In this document: positions 25,890-37,586 of the stretch, one piece after another
Layout of the letters: the number at the start of each line of letters is the position of its first letter
Numbering within the stretch: the first letter of the stretch is position 1
Assembly (NCBI GenBank): GCA_013398055.1
Contig: VZRS01006725.1
Location: 751,106 to 815,105, forward strand
Direction of reading: 5' to 3'
Length of the DNA stretch: 64,000 bases
Origin: Ifrita kowaldi
Lineage: Eukaryota > Chordata > Aves > Passeriformes > Cinclosomatidae
The notes under the pieces: generated by a model
Databases searched by the model: none
Told to the model about the DNA's origin: nothing
What the model saw: the letters and a program-made list of their open reading frames with translations, nothing else
Position numbers and translations under genes: made by a program

Positions 25890-26205
25890 CTGAAACATCA
25901 AGAGTAGCTTAGCCTGGATAACCTCGGTGGTTTCCATCCCTGGGGGGATTCCTCAGTCGTTGCCCCTTTGTAGGATGCTGCTGATGACATGACAGCTATT
26001 GAATTACCAGGGTTTTCTGTCAAATGCATTATGTTTATCCAGTAGCAGCCTCTCCTGAAGGTGGGTGACATGAATTTTTCTCTGGAGGACTGTTTTTCTC
26101 CTTAACTGATTGGGTGGTGGCTCTCCTATGCACAACAGCTAAATTTCAGTGATATAAATCCCACCCTGAGTCTGTGTACAAAACAAGGGAAAATTTTAGG
26201 GGTAA

Positions 26206-26210
26206 AAGAC
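26206..26210. repeat. Target-site duplication, left copy
   Basis: AAGAC lies immediately before the LTR terminus and is matched exactly by the copy after its other end at 26838-26842. Confidence 0.85.
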
Positions 26211-26837
26211 TGTGCTGGTTTGGCCAAAATCGAGCAATATATTCTCTGAGAGAAAACCAGGTTACAACCACCCTTCTCCCCACCAGGTTCCGGAAAAAAG
26301 GAAATTTTCCTCGAAGGAAATTGAAGGAGCTAAAAACTATTTATTTAACAAACCCACCAGAAAAGGTTAATAATGCTAAATAATGAAATCTCTCGCTGTA
26401 GAGAGAAACCTGGGAAGATTTCAGAGTCCTTCTGTAGGTGTGGTCTCTCTTCTCCTTGGAGCTGGGTGAGGGCCGACCCCCTCGGGCTTCGGGGAAAAAT
26501 TCTCCCGATGTGTTCTGATGTTGTTGAAACAGTCCAGAAGAGAAGGGAAAAAACCAAAGTCCCAGGAAACAAAGTTCAGCTTTTCGTCTCACGCCGGAGA
26601 GAGGGGCAAGAAAAAAACTGGCTGAAGAAGCAAGCAGGATGCTCCCCCCGTGCTACCGCAGCCAGAGCACGCAGAGGAGTGAATCTCCGTGTCCTTGAGA
26701 CACTGCTTTGAAAAGTTTGCTTGGTCCTTTTTTTCTTCCCTCTCAAGCTCAGTTTAAAGACACAGAAAAGGCACAAAATCAATTGTTTGGCATAAAGCCG
26801 TGATAGGGGATATACATGATGGAGTCACCCCAAGACA
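26211..26837. mobile_element. Solo LTR of an endogenous retrovirus
   Basis: A 627-bp element begins TGTGCTGGTTTGGCC and ends CCCCAAGACA, so it has the TG...CA ends typical of retroviral LTRs with imperfect inverted termini (TGTGCTGG against TGTCTTGG). A perfect 5-bp direct repeat, AAGAC, flanks it. No internal viral sequence or second LTR is adjacent, so it is a solo LTR left by recombination between two LTRs. The start resembles, from memory, passerine ERV LTRs. A 5-bp duplication is most usual for ERVL-type elements, but the class is an inference. The interior is richer in CpG than its surroundings, consistent with a fairly young insertion. Reading frames inside (for example 112 codons at 26373) are not genes. 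Its transcriptional orientation cannot be fixed by eye. Confidence 0.82.
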
Positions 26838-26842
26838 AAGAC
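26838..26842. repeat. Target-site duplication, right copy
   Basis: AAGAC directly follows the terminal CA of the LTR and matches the left copy at 26206-26210. Confidence 0.85.
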
Positions 26843-29800
26843 AGAGAACAGTCCTGTTAGGAAGCAGAGATGCCATATGGGTCACAATTCTATTCTGCCA
26901 ATGGAAGAGTATTTCCTCCGAGCAGGTGCTCCATCTTTAATTTCTCAGAGGAAAGGAAAAAACCAGAAAAATACCTACAAAAGACAAGCCAGGAACTGAA
27001 CCTTGGAAGGTGACTGGTTAATAAAAATCTGTAAAAGCTCTGGTTTTACAGTACACTACAATCTTCCTCTCATCCACTCTCCAATGCTGAACACCTTCAT
27101 ATTTCTCCCAAATTAAGGTCATGGTCCCTGGTCCCCTGTTATCAGCCCTCCCTGCACCAATGTGCCAGCTCCCTTCTCTGCCACAAAGTGATTAACACAA
27201 TTAGGTTGAATTATGAGCCCACATTAGGTTGAATTTTGTTCTTCTTGTCAGACTGACAAAGGGACTGTGGCTTGAAAGTCTCTGTGTTTCCTAATTATAC
27301 TTGTTGGTTTAATAAGGGATATTACCTTTCCTTATAAAATATATTTCTCTTCTGAGGTTAAGTAATGCACTCACTCATAGAAACATTGTCAGTACTTCAG
27401 TAGCTCAGTTCCCCCAGACTAAGAGAAGGACACATGGAAAAATTTCATTTGGATATCACTTCCCCCACTCTTCTTCCTTGGCTGAGCCAGGACCTTGCTT
27501 TAGTGCCAGGGAATCAGAGTTTGGGTGCAATCATCCTGACCTGATTTCCCATCCATTGGCCAAGTCTGGCTCTCTCTGGAGGTCCCTAATCCAGCTCTGA
27601 TGGACTGAGTCACGTTCAGAGGTTGAGCTGGGGAGATCTCGCCGGTGTTGGTTCATCTCCGCTCTCCTCCCGCACAAGGGTTTTACTCTGCACCTCAGTG
27701 AGCTGCAGGCTTCCATCAAAGCATCCTTCCACCAACACAGAGGGGCCAGAGGCAGAGAAAGAGCTCCTTGATATGAAATAGCAGAATCTCTTTTTACTCC
27801 ACTCCTCAGTCTATTCTGACTTCTTTTAGGCAGGGCGAGCCCTGCCGTTCGACTGCAAATGCTCTGTACAGAAAGCACATGTACATTAAACCATTTCTGT
27901 GACCATGTTTGACTTTCACTCTGCAAATAAATGGGAGTAGATAGCTCCTTTCCCTCAGGAGCTGCTGGCAGCTGAAAATTGAGAGTGGCTGGGATATGCA
28001 GATGAAACATCCCTTTCTCCCCACCAGGATCTGAAAGCAGAGAGCTCCTTACCCTTCCGAGTTTCAGGCCAAGGGGCTTCGACGCACACAGAGCAAATGG
28101 GAAGATGTGTGATTAGGTGACTTCCAAACTTCAGAAACATTTTCATTTCAAATTCTGACTTCCTGCCATGCACATATTCTTCTGTAAGCAGACTCCGAGG
28201 CAATTTATTAACAGCTCTGGAGGAGTGATATCTGCAGAATCTGTTTTCCAGCGTTTGACAGCTGAGCAGGGCTAATGTTACTGTTTCAGAGTGTCATCGC
28301 TAGAGCAATGTATATTCTGCATAGTCGATGAAGTGTCCTTTGAAGGTGCAAATGAAACAGCCTATCTGAGACAAGAAGCTAAAAAAAAAAAAAAGCTAAT
28401 ATTTTAGATCATTTATCAGCACACAGGAAAAAAAATGTGAGGAAAAAAAAGGTAGAGCATATTTTCCAAAGATTTTTTAACCACAATCAACTGGAAGTTT
28501 CAACCTGTGTTTCTTTGCGACTCTACTTAAGTGAATATTTTAATAGAATGCATTACAACACACAGGAAGACAGAAATCTAAGTAAAGCACTTGAAGTATT
28601 TTAATTTCCTAAAATAAAAAATTTAAAAACATCAGTGAAGATGCTTCTACAGCCTTGAAAGCTTATAAAACCGTCAGACAGACCTAAGATCTGAAATGAG
28701 GGGTTTTAAAGAAATGCTCTAAGCATTATGTAACGAAAAGTTACAGAGGTGCTCAGGGAAGGAATAAAGGGATGTTTGATCACATTAGGGATTTAAAATG
28801 AATCATGGAAGTCTTAACATTGTTCTTGAACTTTCCCAGAACAGAGGTCTTCCTTTGGATGAATGTTACAAGGAGGGTGGAAGAAGAAGCTAGAGTAAAG
28901 TAGGATTGACATGCATGATGAATTACAGTTCATTAATCCAATTAATGAGTAATTCCAGAAGCTTTAATCCCAGATAAAGCTCTTTATCATAGCTCTGGTG
29001 GCTAGTGCTGCACTAACTAAGAGCCCGTCAGCAAATCCATTGCAAGCCTCTGTTATATGAAGCCTGCCATGCACTGCCAGAGCTTTTTTGGAAATATTTT
29101 GTCCAAAGAAGAAATAATGAGAAATACAGAGAAAGGAGCAGTCTCTACACTTATTTGACTGGATTCACATTACAAAATATTTCAAGGTACATTTAAAAAG
29201 ACACAGGCCAGGTAAAAGTAACATCAAATATTGATAAGAGCTCTTGGGTTAGAAAGGAAAAGCATGTTCCTGTTTCTGATGTCATCTGTGGGCATGATTT
29301 CCTCATGCACGTCCCATTGACTGACAGGAGCCAATGGAGTATAATGAGGTGTTTTGACAACAATCCTTGTTCCATTTTTACTCTCTTTAATTTTTCCGGT
29401 AGCACTACCTCGAAGTGTGATGATCTCTGAAAGCTTCAGAAGTGCAATCCCTCCTCTGCAACTCTCACGCGCAAGGAGAGAGGAGATAAAGAAAGGGAAT
29501 AAAGAGTGGGAATGAGTTTGCACACTGGTTACCCTCATTCTCTGCAGACTGCACAGCAGAATAGAGCACATAAGAGGGGGTTAAGTGTGAGACAAGCATC
29601 TGAACTTCTAGTGGGTGTCTAAGAAGGTCAATGACCGGATTAAAATTTGTACAGCAGAAAAAAAGAGTGCAACAAGACTTCTCAAAAAGCAGGAACAATT
29701 CCTGTTCCAGAAGTCACTTCAAATTCCTACCTTATGTCCCTGCCACAGCAGCCTCTCTTCCTCCCAGCAGCTGGATAGCTCAAATATTTATTCACCCACT

Positions 29801-30897
29801 GTGATGGGACTAACAACAGCTGGGCCTTCACTGAGACCCTTTAGAAAACTCTCCTGTTGACAGCTCTGGATACTGTTGTGCTGTGATTTTGATTTGGGGA
29901 GAACTTGGCTACTCAACACCAGGACCGTAAATTCATTTATTTTAATGCCAGAGGTGATTTGCAGTACCATGAGAGCCCATGCAACAGGCTCAAAGGTTGT
30001 TCCCAGCCGCTTTGAGCAGTGAGGTCAAATTCTCTTCTGCATTCTCAGTTAGTAAAAGCTGCATGAGCAAGACCCAGGATCCTGCTATGATGGCTATTTC
30101 AGTAAAAGTGCATCCCTTCTGATGTTGCCAAAGTGCTGCTTGTGGGATGATGACAGTTCACACCCAATTGCACACAGTGATGGATTCATGTTTCTTGATC
30201 AATGACTTTGAAGCCTTCTGGAAACAACACTGCACAATGACCCCTCATCTTAAAGCCCAGATAAGATGATTAGTGACATGTGGAAGCACAAGTCAAAATT
30301 TCATGCATGCCAGAGCTAGTTCTGACCAGTCTGCCTAGACCAGTGCTCCTGAACTGGAAGAAACTGCAATCACTCCAGAACAGAGGAAGTGTTTGATGGA
30401 AACAAGCAGCTACAGAGATTATTGCAGCAGGAGAACAACTGTCTCAAAAGCACTCCCATTTAGCAAAAGCAACATCACAATTTGAAATCTAAGGCTGAAT
30501 ACTTGTGCTGCCTATCGATAGGACTTAAATTTCGGGGGCTTTGATGAGGACTCAATACACTTCAGTGTGGCAAAGCATATTATTACAGCTGATTGGTCTT
30601 TCCTTACATGTGTGAGCCAGGGTCACAAAAGCTTGTGGTGTTTAAAATGGTCTTTGATCCTATTAAAGCCTTCATGGCCTCTTTGTTAAACCCCTAAAAG
30701 TTTATCCTAGATCATCCAAAGGGACTGTTTCATCCTTCAAAAAACACAGCAGCCTCTAGAAAGGAAGGGGATTTGATCCACACATCTTGGTCTTGTTGTA
30801 TAACTACGATCATGACTTTATGATGCCTATCCAGGAGAAACAGCACGTGGATCAGTATTTGACTAAAGGAAAGGGAGGAAGAAGAGGAGGAACTCAC
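26843..30897. other. Non-coding DNA, no recognised gene
   Basis: No repeat family was recognised. Small features are a 13-base direct repeat (ATTAGGTTGAATT at 27200-27212 and 27223-27235) and a run of 14 A at 28381-28394. Minus-strand frames of up to 159 codons at 27531-28010 have no family signature. If the minus-strand gene proposed at 30898-34060 is real, this may be its next intron. Confidence 0.5.
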
Positions 30898-31014
30898 CTC
30901 TGCAAATCCATGAGGAGGAGCAGATGTTCCCTGGTGCATTTCTGTGTGGCAGGAGCCACTGTTTGTGCCAGCAGATTTTCTGGGTGCCACCTTTCGTCCT
31001 CTTTCTGGAGGTGC
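30898..31014 (-). CDS. Candidate coding exon, unknown gene
   Basis: On the minus strand a strong acceptor (GTTTGATTTCTTCCCAG) precedes 117 nt ending at a perfect donor, GAG|GTGAGTT. All three frames are open. The frame compatible with the candidate exon at 33997-34060 is phase 0-0 and encodes 39 residues, beginning APPERGRKVAPRKSAGTNSG and ending TSAPPHGFAE. It is basic and rich in Pro, Ala, Gly and Ser, so it looks like a disordered linker with no domain. I did not recognise the protein. The intron to the preceding candidate would be 2,982 bp. The strength of both splice sites is the main support. A cryptic exon or lncRNA exon remains possible. Confidence 0.33.
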
Positions 31015-33996
31015 CTGGGAAGAAATCAAACGCAAGGTGAAAAAACCAAAAAGGATAAAAGCACAAGATTAAGACAGAAATGGAAAGAAGAAAAATCACT
31101 AAAATGATGGGAAGAAAACTGTCATGCTATTTGTCTTCCAGATGCTTTTAAAGCTAAGTAGGCATTTAGATTTGTTTTCTTGCACTTTTGAAACTTGCAT
31201 GGTAAAAGCTGCAAACAGTTAACCTGAAAGAAGCACAACAAATCCACCCTGTTCAGATCTTCTGATATGCTACCACTTGTAAGCGCCCTTAAAAAAAGTC
31301 TCTTGCAACTAAAAAGCTTGCCACATGTTTGTAAATGGGAAATTAAAGATAAGAAATCCCAAATAAAGTCAGACTACTGGATATTTACATTCAAAGTGCT
31401 TTGCAACTATCAGTCAATTACCTCAACGTGTTTTCTGGCTGTCTCCAATCTGGCTGAAAAATGCAAGCTCACGGCTTCCCTGTGAGATAGGTGTTATTAA
31501 CCTGTTTTTCAGAGCTGGAAGCTGAGACAGAGAAGTGGGTGGCTCACCCTGCGTCACAGCGCTGCTGGTGGCAGAGATGGAAATGGACCAGTTTGTTTTA
31601 GCAGGTTTCCACCTCAGGATTTTGTAAGCCTCCATCATAAAAGGTGAACTGAAATTTTGGTATCACAGGACAAAATATGCCTCCTGCTACTCACATAACC
31701 CATTTTCCTTCTTATGCTAATTATAATATAAATATTCCTTCTCTATGAAATCCTGCTTTTATCTCAGTGTTTCCCTTCATCACTGACTCCCCACTGCTTC
31801 AGGACAGGAATCTCTGTATTCTTATAACTAGACTCCGTTTTATTTTTTCTTAGGCAAGACTAGGATGAGCAGTGGGAGGACAGAGGCATGGGCTGGTGGT
31901 ATTTCTCAGTATCAGTTGTCCACATACAAGGCAAAATGGGATGCCCATATCCAGATTTCTCTGTTTGCCTTGCTGGCAGATTGTACAATTCCTCTTTATT
32001 GTCTTTCTTGTCTCTTGGCTTTTCCCTTAAAAACAACCAAACAATCTTCAGTTCCCCAGGGAAGGACAGCTAGTGGTTTTTACATCCAGTAAGGAATCCA
32101 GTCTGGAACACCCATTTTTAATCTGATGTTGATCATAACAACAGCACTTCTCCTCTACGAGCAGCTACTTGCTCTTGCTACTAAAGCATTATATATGTTC
32201 TTTGTTGTGTATAGTTAAATCATATTTTATTTATGATATTTTTTACCAATGACAGTTCCCTTTGGGCCCAGGCAAAAGTGTTCTGGAGTCAGAGGAAGAT
32301 TAGCTGTTCCACATTCATTATCAGAGAGAGCTACTACACTTTTTTCTCCCTATCAGCCAAGGAATTTTCAGATTCCCCATCCAAACTCCAGGCAGCTCTC
32401 CTCTAATGGAAGGTTTTAAATAGTTAAATAAAATGGGTTTAGATTTTTCACTTGTTAGAGTAGCTCCTAATTCATGACACACCATTTTTTCTTGAACACC
32501 ATGGTGATGTGAGTCTCCTGTTAAAGCCTAAAGATGGAATAACTGAAAATGGATAAGTGACCTTGAAAGTCATGCCTGAGAGTCAATAGGGGCTGTGCAC
32601 ATTAATTAGTGTTTTTCAGATTCTACTCTTAATATTTACCAAAGCAGAAAAGCTTTCCCTCAGTCAGTCAAGGGCAGGACTGCACAGCCTGTGACTATTG
32701 ACATATTCGCCTTTATCATTATTTCTTTTATATTTGATTTCATTTGCAAAAATGCATTCAGAATTTTGTTAGAGAAAGCTCCATTGAAAATATTTCTTTA
32801 TTACAGCTTCATCTGAAAACATGCCTATGAAAACATGAAAATAACAGATTTGATTGCAAGCACTACAGATCAGCTACTTTTTATCAATGACCAAAACGTG
32901 ATAAAAAGGACACAAAAATATGATTCATTAGACAGGACATTAACTCAAAGGTTGTAAATGCAATTTGTTAAATTTTATCAGTCATGATCATAGCCAAATC
33001 CTAATTTAAGTATGATTTAAAAAAAAAAAATCTTTGTTTTCATTGCATTGAATGAAAAAACCCTGCGGAAAAAAAGAGACTGATTAAGCTTTATCCACTT
33101 CTTCTTAATCAGAGAAGAGTGAAATGTCTGACAAATGCCAACACATATCAAAGAGAAACTTTTAACAGCACTATCTATTTTATTGCTAAATTATTTCAGA
33201 AGTCTCATAGTCAGGAACACTGGAGACTAGACTAGACAAGACACTAGGTAAAACAGTCCTGTGCTAATAGAAAAGTGAACAGGATGAATGTTTTCCATTT
33301 TCGTTAGTGGTTTTCTGTTTGGACTGTAAGTTATTATAATCAAAGGACAGATAAAATTTCTTGTTCAGATTTTGCTGGCTCTTTCAATATTATTTTATTA
33401 AATGATGGTGTGATTAGACTTTTATCAGTGATAAACAAAGCAAATAATTTTAAATAAGGAACTTTAATATTTTTGTTCTTTACCTAGACAAAGGTTGATC
33501 ATACTGTATTTGTTGACTTTGAAGACAAATAACCTTGTCAGGGGATGCCTAATTGCCAACCAATGCCATATGTGCTTGCAGCGTTTGAAATATGCACTTG
33601 AGCTCGCAAAGGTAACTCAAGCCAGAGTCAACTCTCCACATGCAGCCAAATTTTGATTTTCTGGTAGAATTTTCCTGCCTGCCTCTTCTGGGGGCTTGGA
33701 TTAGTGCTTGGATGAAATGCACTGATTCAATCCCAGCAGATGAAATTGGAATTCCAGCTGTGAAGGACTCCTGCGGCACAACCATCTCCCAGCACAGCTG
33801 ACTCTGAGTGAGCTCGGACACTTTCCCCATACAGGGCCCAACAATTTACGAGACACAGATCCTCCTTCAGGTAGAGGTTAAGCAAAGAATGACATTTTTT
33901 TTGCCTTCATCCTACAGAAGATATTGGATAGAATGTGCTAACATGGCCGATGGGGGTAACGCAGCCAGGACAGATATAACTTGTTTACAAACTTAC
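31015..33996. other. Non-coding DNA, putative minus-strand intron
   Basis: The first bases after the candidate exon (31015-31040) form its acceptor tract on the minus strand. The rest is AT-rich and contains no recognised repeat. A 93-codon minus frame at 33549-33830 has no splice or family support. Confidence 0.45.
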
Positions 33997-34060
33997 CTGA
34001 GCTTGGGACAGTGCTTTCTGCTGCTTCTCTTGATAGGCCCTGAAATTCAGCGTGTTCTCA
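33997..34060 (-). CDS. Candidate coding exon, unknown gene
   Basis: On the minus strand a long pyrimidine-rich acceptor (ACCTGTTCCTCTTCAACTTG, then GGTTTCCAG) leads into 64 nt that end at a perfect donor, CTCAG|GTAAGT. Two frames hit stops at once. The third is open for 21 codons (phase 2 in, phase 0 out): it starts ENTLNFRAYQEK and ends KALSQAQ, a Gln/Lys-rich, probably helical peptide. The phase-0 exit matches the candidate at 30898-31014, and the phase-2 entry matches the weaker candidate at 37529-37586. The protein was not identified. Of all internal exon candidates this has the best combination of splice sites and coding-like composition, but it is short and conservation is untested. Confidence 0.37.
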
Positions 34061-34374
34061 CTGGAAACCCAAGTTGAAGAGGAACAGGTAACACTGTGTG
34101 AGTAAAAGCATTTTCAGTAAATATCTTTAAAGCATAGCAGATAATTTTTAATTATGCATTCCTGTACATTGTAAGCGTTGCAGCTGGTCCAAAGACCAAC
34201 TAGAAGCAAATGACATTTTCTCCTCTCATTATTTAAGCCAGCCAATAATTTCTGAAGATTTTAAATGGGCAACAGTCAAGTCGTGATGTTGATTAACTTT
34301 ATGGATGTAAGGAGCAATTACACTGGGACTGCATGAAAGCAAGCAGGTAAGATGAAGCACATGCATTTACTTAC

Positions 34375-34412
34375 CCTTTCATGTGGATAAATTTGCTTTA
34401 ATCTTGACAGTT
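34375..34412 (-). other. Exon-like segment, phase-incompatible
   Basis: On the minus strand an acceptor (TCCTCAATTCTGTTAAG) and a donor (AGG|GTAAGT) bound 38 nt. One frame is open: LSRLKQIYPHER, phase 1 in and phase 0 out. It lies only 314 bp before the candidate exon at 33997-34060, but its phase-0 end cannot join that exon's phase-2 start. At most one of the two is coding in a single transcript. Confidence 0.1.
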
Positions 34413-34947
34413 CTTAACAGAATTGAGGATCACCAGCTTGTATGGAGGGCTGGCTCTCAAAATGCCATCAGGAAATAAAGATCCTCATCCCTGCTTCAGA
34501 TTACGGTACAATATAAAGGCACTGCTGTCCCACTACAGCCGTAGTATTTAAGCCATGCCTTGGAATTGCTTATTTCTTTGGTGTCACACACATACGTGTG
34601 GCAATATTGATATTTCCATAAACTATCTTAGCTATTCCCACGCTGACATATTTATTTGCTGTACTCAATTTATAAAAGATATTAATTTATATAGCTATGA
34701 ATGAAGTAGCTACATATAGACTACAAATCAAATCACATTGATCTGACACAGGTAGATGTCAGCACTAATATTATCCCACTGCTGCTTTTGTGACAACTGG
34801 AAGAGTTTTACCAGAAAGGAAGGACAAAACTGCTCTCAGGCTGCTACTCTGGAATTGTCAGCAGCTCAAGAGCTGCTATCTGAAACAGAAAATTTTGTTA
34901 AAAAGTCAACTATCATCTTAGATGGAAACTATATTTTATAGTATCCT

Positions 34948-34983
34948 CTTTTTTTTCTTCTTTTTTTTTTCTTTTTTTTTTTT
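34948..34983. repeat. Poly-T/pyrimidine tract
   Basis: About 36 bases are nearly all T with three C interruptions. It could be the decayed A-tail of a retroposed sequence on the minus strand, but no attached body was recognised. Confidence 0.85.
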
Positions 34984-35235
34984 GTATAAGCATCTTCTAC
35001 CATCTCTCATTTACATCAATTGCAGGTTTTGGATCAAAGGCACCTAGAGGGAGGTAAGAGCAAGACCCAGATCCAGATTTGCACCTCCAGAAGAGTTCCC
35101 AGGCAACCATGAATCAAAATGAACCCTTGGGGATTTAGAGGTTCCCAAAATAACTGTGCTCAGAGTTTATGCCATCATGCCTAAGCTGATTTTGTACCCC
35201 TGAGCAGCAGGACCAGGGGAATCCAGAAATGTCTG

Positions 35236-35285
35236 TTGGAGGAATATCTGGAGGTCATCTACTCCAACCTGCTTGAAGCAGGATG
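35236..35285 (-). mobile_element. Decayed CR1-like scrap
   Basis: About 50 bases match the reverse-complement CR1 motif GGAGGTCATCTACTCCAACC followed by TGCTTGAAGCAGG. The flanks do not extend the match. It is likely an old CR1 remnant. Confidence 0.5.
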
Positions 35286-36025
35286 ATCACCAAGACCAGA
35301 AATAACAGGAATCTGCAGGATGATCATGAAGATCAGATACGGCCAAGAACAGGAATGACTCCATGTCCTCCTGGCCAGACTGTGCAGTCAACACTGGATT
35401 GCCAAGAGCAAGGATGCAGAAGAGAGAGGAAGAAAATGTTTTGAGCCTCTTTCCCTGTTATGTTACAGCTGAGAGTTTCAGCCTCTTGCAATGAGCTAAG
35501 TGCAGCCTTTTATATAAATCATGTCTTTCGCCCACTAATCAGCTGCATTAAAATTAATAAAAATGTAAAGAGAGGATCTTAGATTAATTAGCAATTGAGT
35601 ACAGACTACACTTTTATTATCTGTAGATTTTAGGCAGTTGCAAGAAGACCTCTTTAGTGCATAGCACAGAGCCAAAAAGCAAAGACATGCATCTATAAAT
35701 CTCATAAATTTATATTGCATTCTGTATATACAGAATTGCTGCTTGCATGTAGCACACACATTACAGTGCTGAACAAAACTGCTCTTCCAAAATGATGCTT
35801 TGCAATTCACCTTCCCAAAAAATACTGCTATAATAATGTCCAGTTTTCACTCTGGGTCTGTGTTGCCTCTCGTTTTCCAGTTTGCTTGAATGAAACAGAA
35901 GGTCAAGTGACTGGTCCAAAATTCCAGAGCCACTCCAAGGCTCAGCTGGGTACCAGGGTTTGCTTACACCACACAATCTCCTTGCACCACACAGCATCCC
36001 ATAGGGCAATGACAGAAGAGGATAA

Positions 36026-36095
36026 TGAGATTGCTAGTTGTTTTTCTCCATCAAATATAGTGAGATTGCCAGTTATTTTTCTCGATGATGTAGTA
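36026..36095. repeat. 35-bp imperfect tandem duplication
   Basis: The block TGAGATTGCTAGTTGTTTTT recurs 35 bp later as TGAGATTGCCAGTTATTTTT. Similarity fades in the last ten bases of the unit. Confidence 0.75.
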
Positions 36096-37528
36096 TTTCT
36101 TGTATTCTAGTTTTAATTTAGAAACCTTTCAAGCTGAGGCTGCTACACAGACTTAGAGAGGAAATACCACAGAAGTACTCAAAGTAATAAACAGTACCCA
36201 ACCTTTTATCGTGACCTGCTTGTCACAGCTACATTTGTTTTGCAGTCTTCCTGATCTGAATTTGTGAAATTGAGTTCTTGGATGAAGTACTGCAGAAGGG
36301 ATTTTGAAAGCACAGTGACAAAGAGATGGAGAGCTGGAGTCTGTTCCCACAAAATCAGCAATAAAATTGACTTCAATAAGCTCAGGGTGAGGTCGGGAAT
36401 GACTCGATGCAGCAGTGCACCACTGGTTCCAGTGACCTGTTTCAGTGGGCTTGAAAGCCACTTTTTGAGGCAGTCAGACTCCATCCTGCTTTGCCATCAA
36501 ACTGAGGTCAGACAGAGCCGGTGGAGGCTGGAAGATCTGACACTAAGAACATCTAAATTCCTTTGTAGGCTGATCACATTTTTCAAATGCAAACATTGAG
36601 GCACTTTGGAAATTAATTGCATATGAGAAATTTAAATAAATTAAGAGCTGTAGCTTACTGGTAACCCAGCATTTTTTAATGTAATTAATAGCATATCAAA
36701 TGGATTGCCCTTCTAAGATAGGTGAGTTATCAGAGAGATGGCTCTTATCTATTACAAACACTCTTTTGTTACGTGCTGGGCTTTCTGAAGGTCAGCCATG
36801 CTGTGATGTGAGTGATTGTTGCAAATATCACAGAGTTCTATCTCGTACTGCTCCTGTTATTATTATAAGAATTGTATAAATACTCAACCCTTGACTCTTA
36901 GTTTTGACAAAAAGCATGGTGTCCCCTGCACTGACACAACAACAGGTGCACATGGAAAACCAGAAAAGTGGGTTGGGTTTTTTCCATTTATTGAAACTAT
37001 AGAGGGAAATGTCAGTTTGAGAGGTTAAATCCCAGTCTGAGTTGCAAGTCAAGTTAAACAAGGAAAAAATTTGCTTTGATGAGTCAGATTTAAGTATGTT
37101 GCTGTAATGAAGGATAATTATGATGATGGAAACTAAGGACAGAATTATGATAATTGAAAACTCAGTTGTGGCAGATATTAAAAGACCCTGGAGTTCTGGG
37201 GCTGTTAAACATTACCATTAAAATCCTGGTAATTAGAAATACTTGAAAAAGGATGGGTGAACATTTAGTAGAACAAAACCTTGAGTATTACTTTCTGATA
37301 ATCCTGTTAAATTGCACACTGTAGTACATGTTTATGTCTCCTGTGACTGAGTCTGCTTGATGGCATAGTTAGTTTCCAGCATCTAAACCTCCATCTCAGT
37401 GCTTTGGGAACAGACTTAACTGGGGGAAAAACAGTGAGAGAGGAGAAAATACTAGAAAATCTCTTGCACTTCATCCCACTGCTCTCATCAAGCACAGACA
37501 AGATATATAAAGGTCTAATTCAAGTTAC

Positions 37529-37586
37529 CTTGTGACCCCATTCTTGGTACTGTACAACTGAAATGTCCCAGTTCCTCTGCAGCTGT
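37529..37586 (-). other. Exon-like segment (possible upstream exon)
   Basis: On the minus strand a moderate acceptor (CCTGAAGTGCACTTTAG) precedes 58 nt that end at AAG|GTAACT. All three frames are open. The frame that would splice to 33997-34060 (phase 1 in, phase 2 out) begins SCRGTGTFQLYSTKNG. Another frame reads QLQRNWDISVVQYQEWGHK. Because no frame is excluded, coding potential cannot be judged. It is included because its phase can complete a three-exon chain on this strand. Confidence 0.13.

Larger units (their letters stand above)
23626..26205. other. Non-coding DNA, no recognised gene
   Basis: AT-rich and without recognised genes. It contains a short 11-bp tandem repeat (25719-25750) and a minus-strand exon-like segment (25831-25889), listed separately. 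A slightly CpG-richer patch around 25185-25225 (GAGCGGCCGAAGCCTCGAG) is too short to call an island. Confidence 0.55.

Noticed and set aside
26373..26711. 112-codon frame inside the solo LTR
   Set aside because: The LTR boundaries and target duplication fully explain the region. LTRs of this kind do not encode proteins.
27531..28010. 159-codon minus-strand frame
   Set aside because: No recognisable domain and no exon boundaries that would preserve the frame. A chance frame in locally GC-richer DNA.
34239..34347. Acceptor CCTCTCATTATTTAAG and donor CAG|GTAAGA on the plus strand
   Set aside because: Every frame is closed between the sites, so coding use is excluded. There is no evidence for a lncRNA exon.
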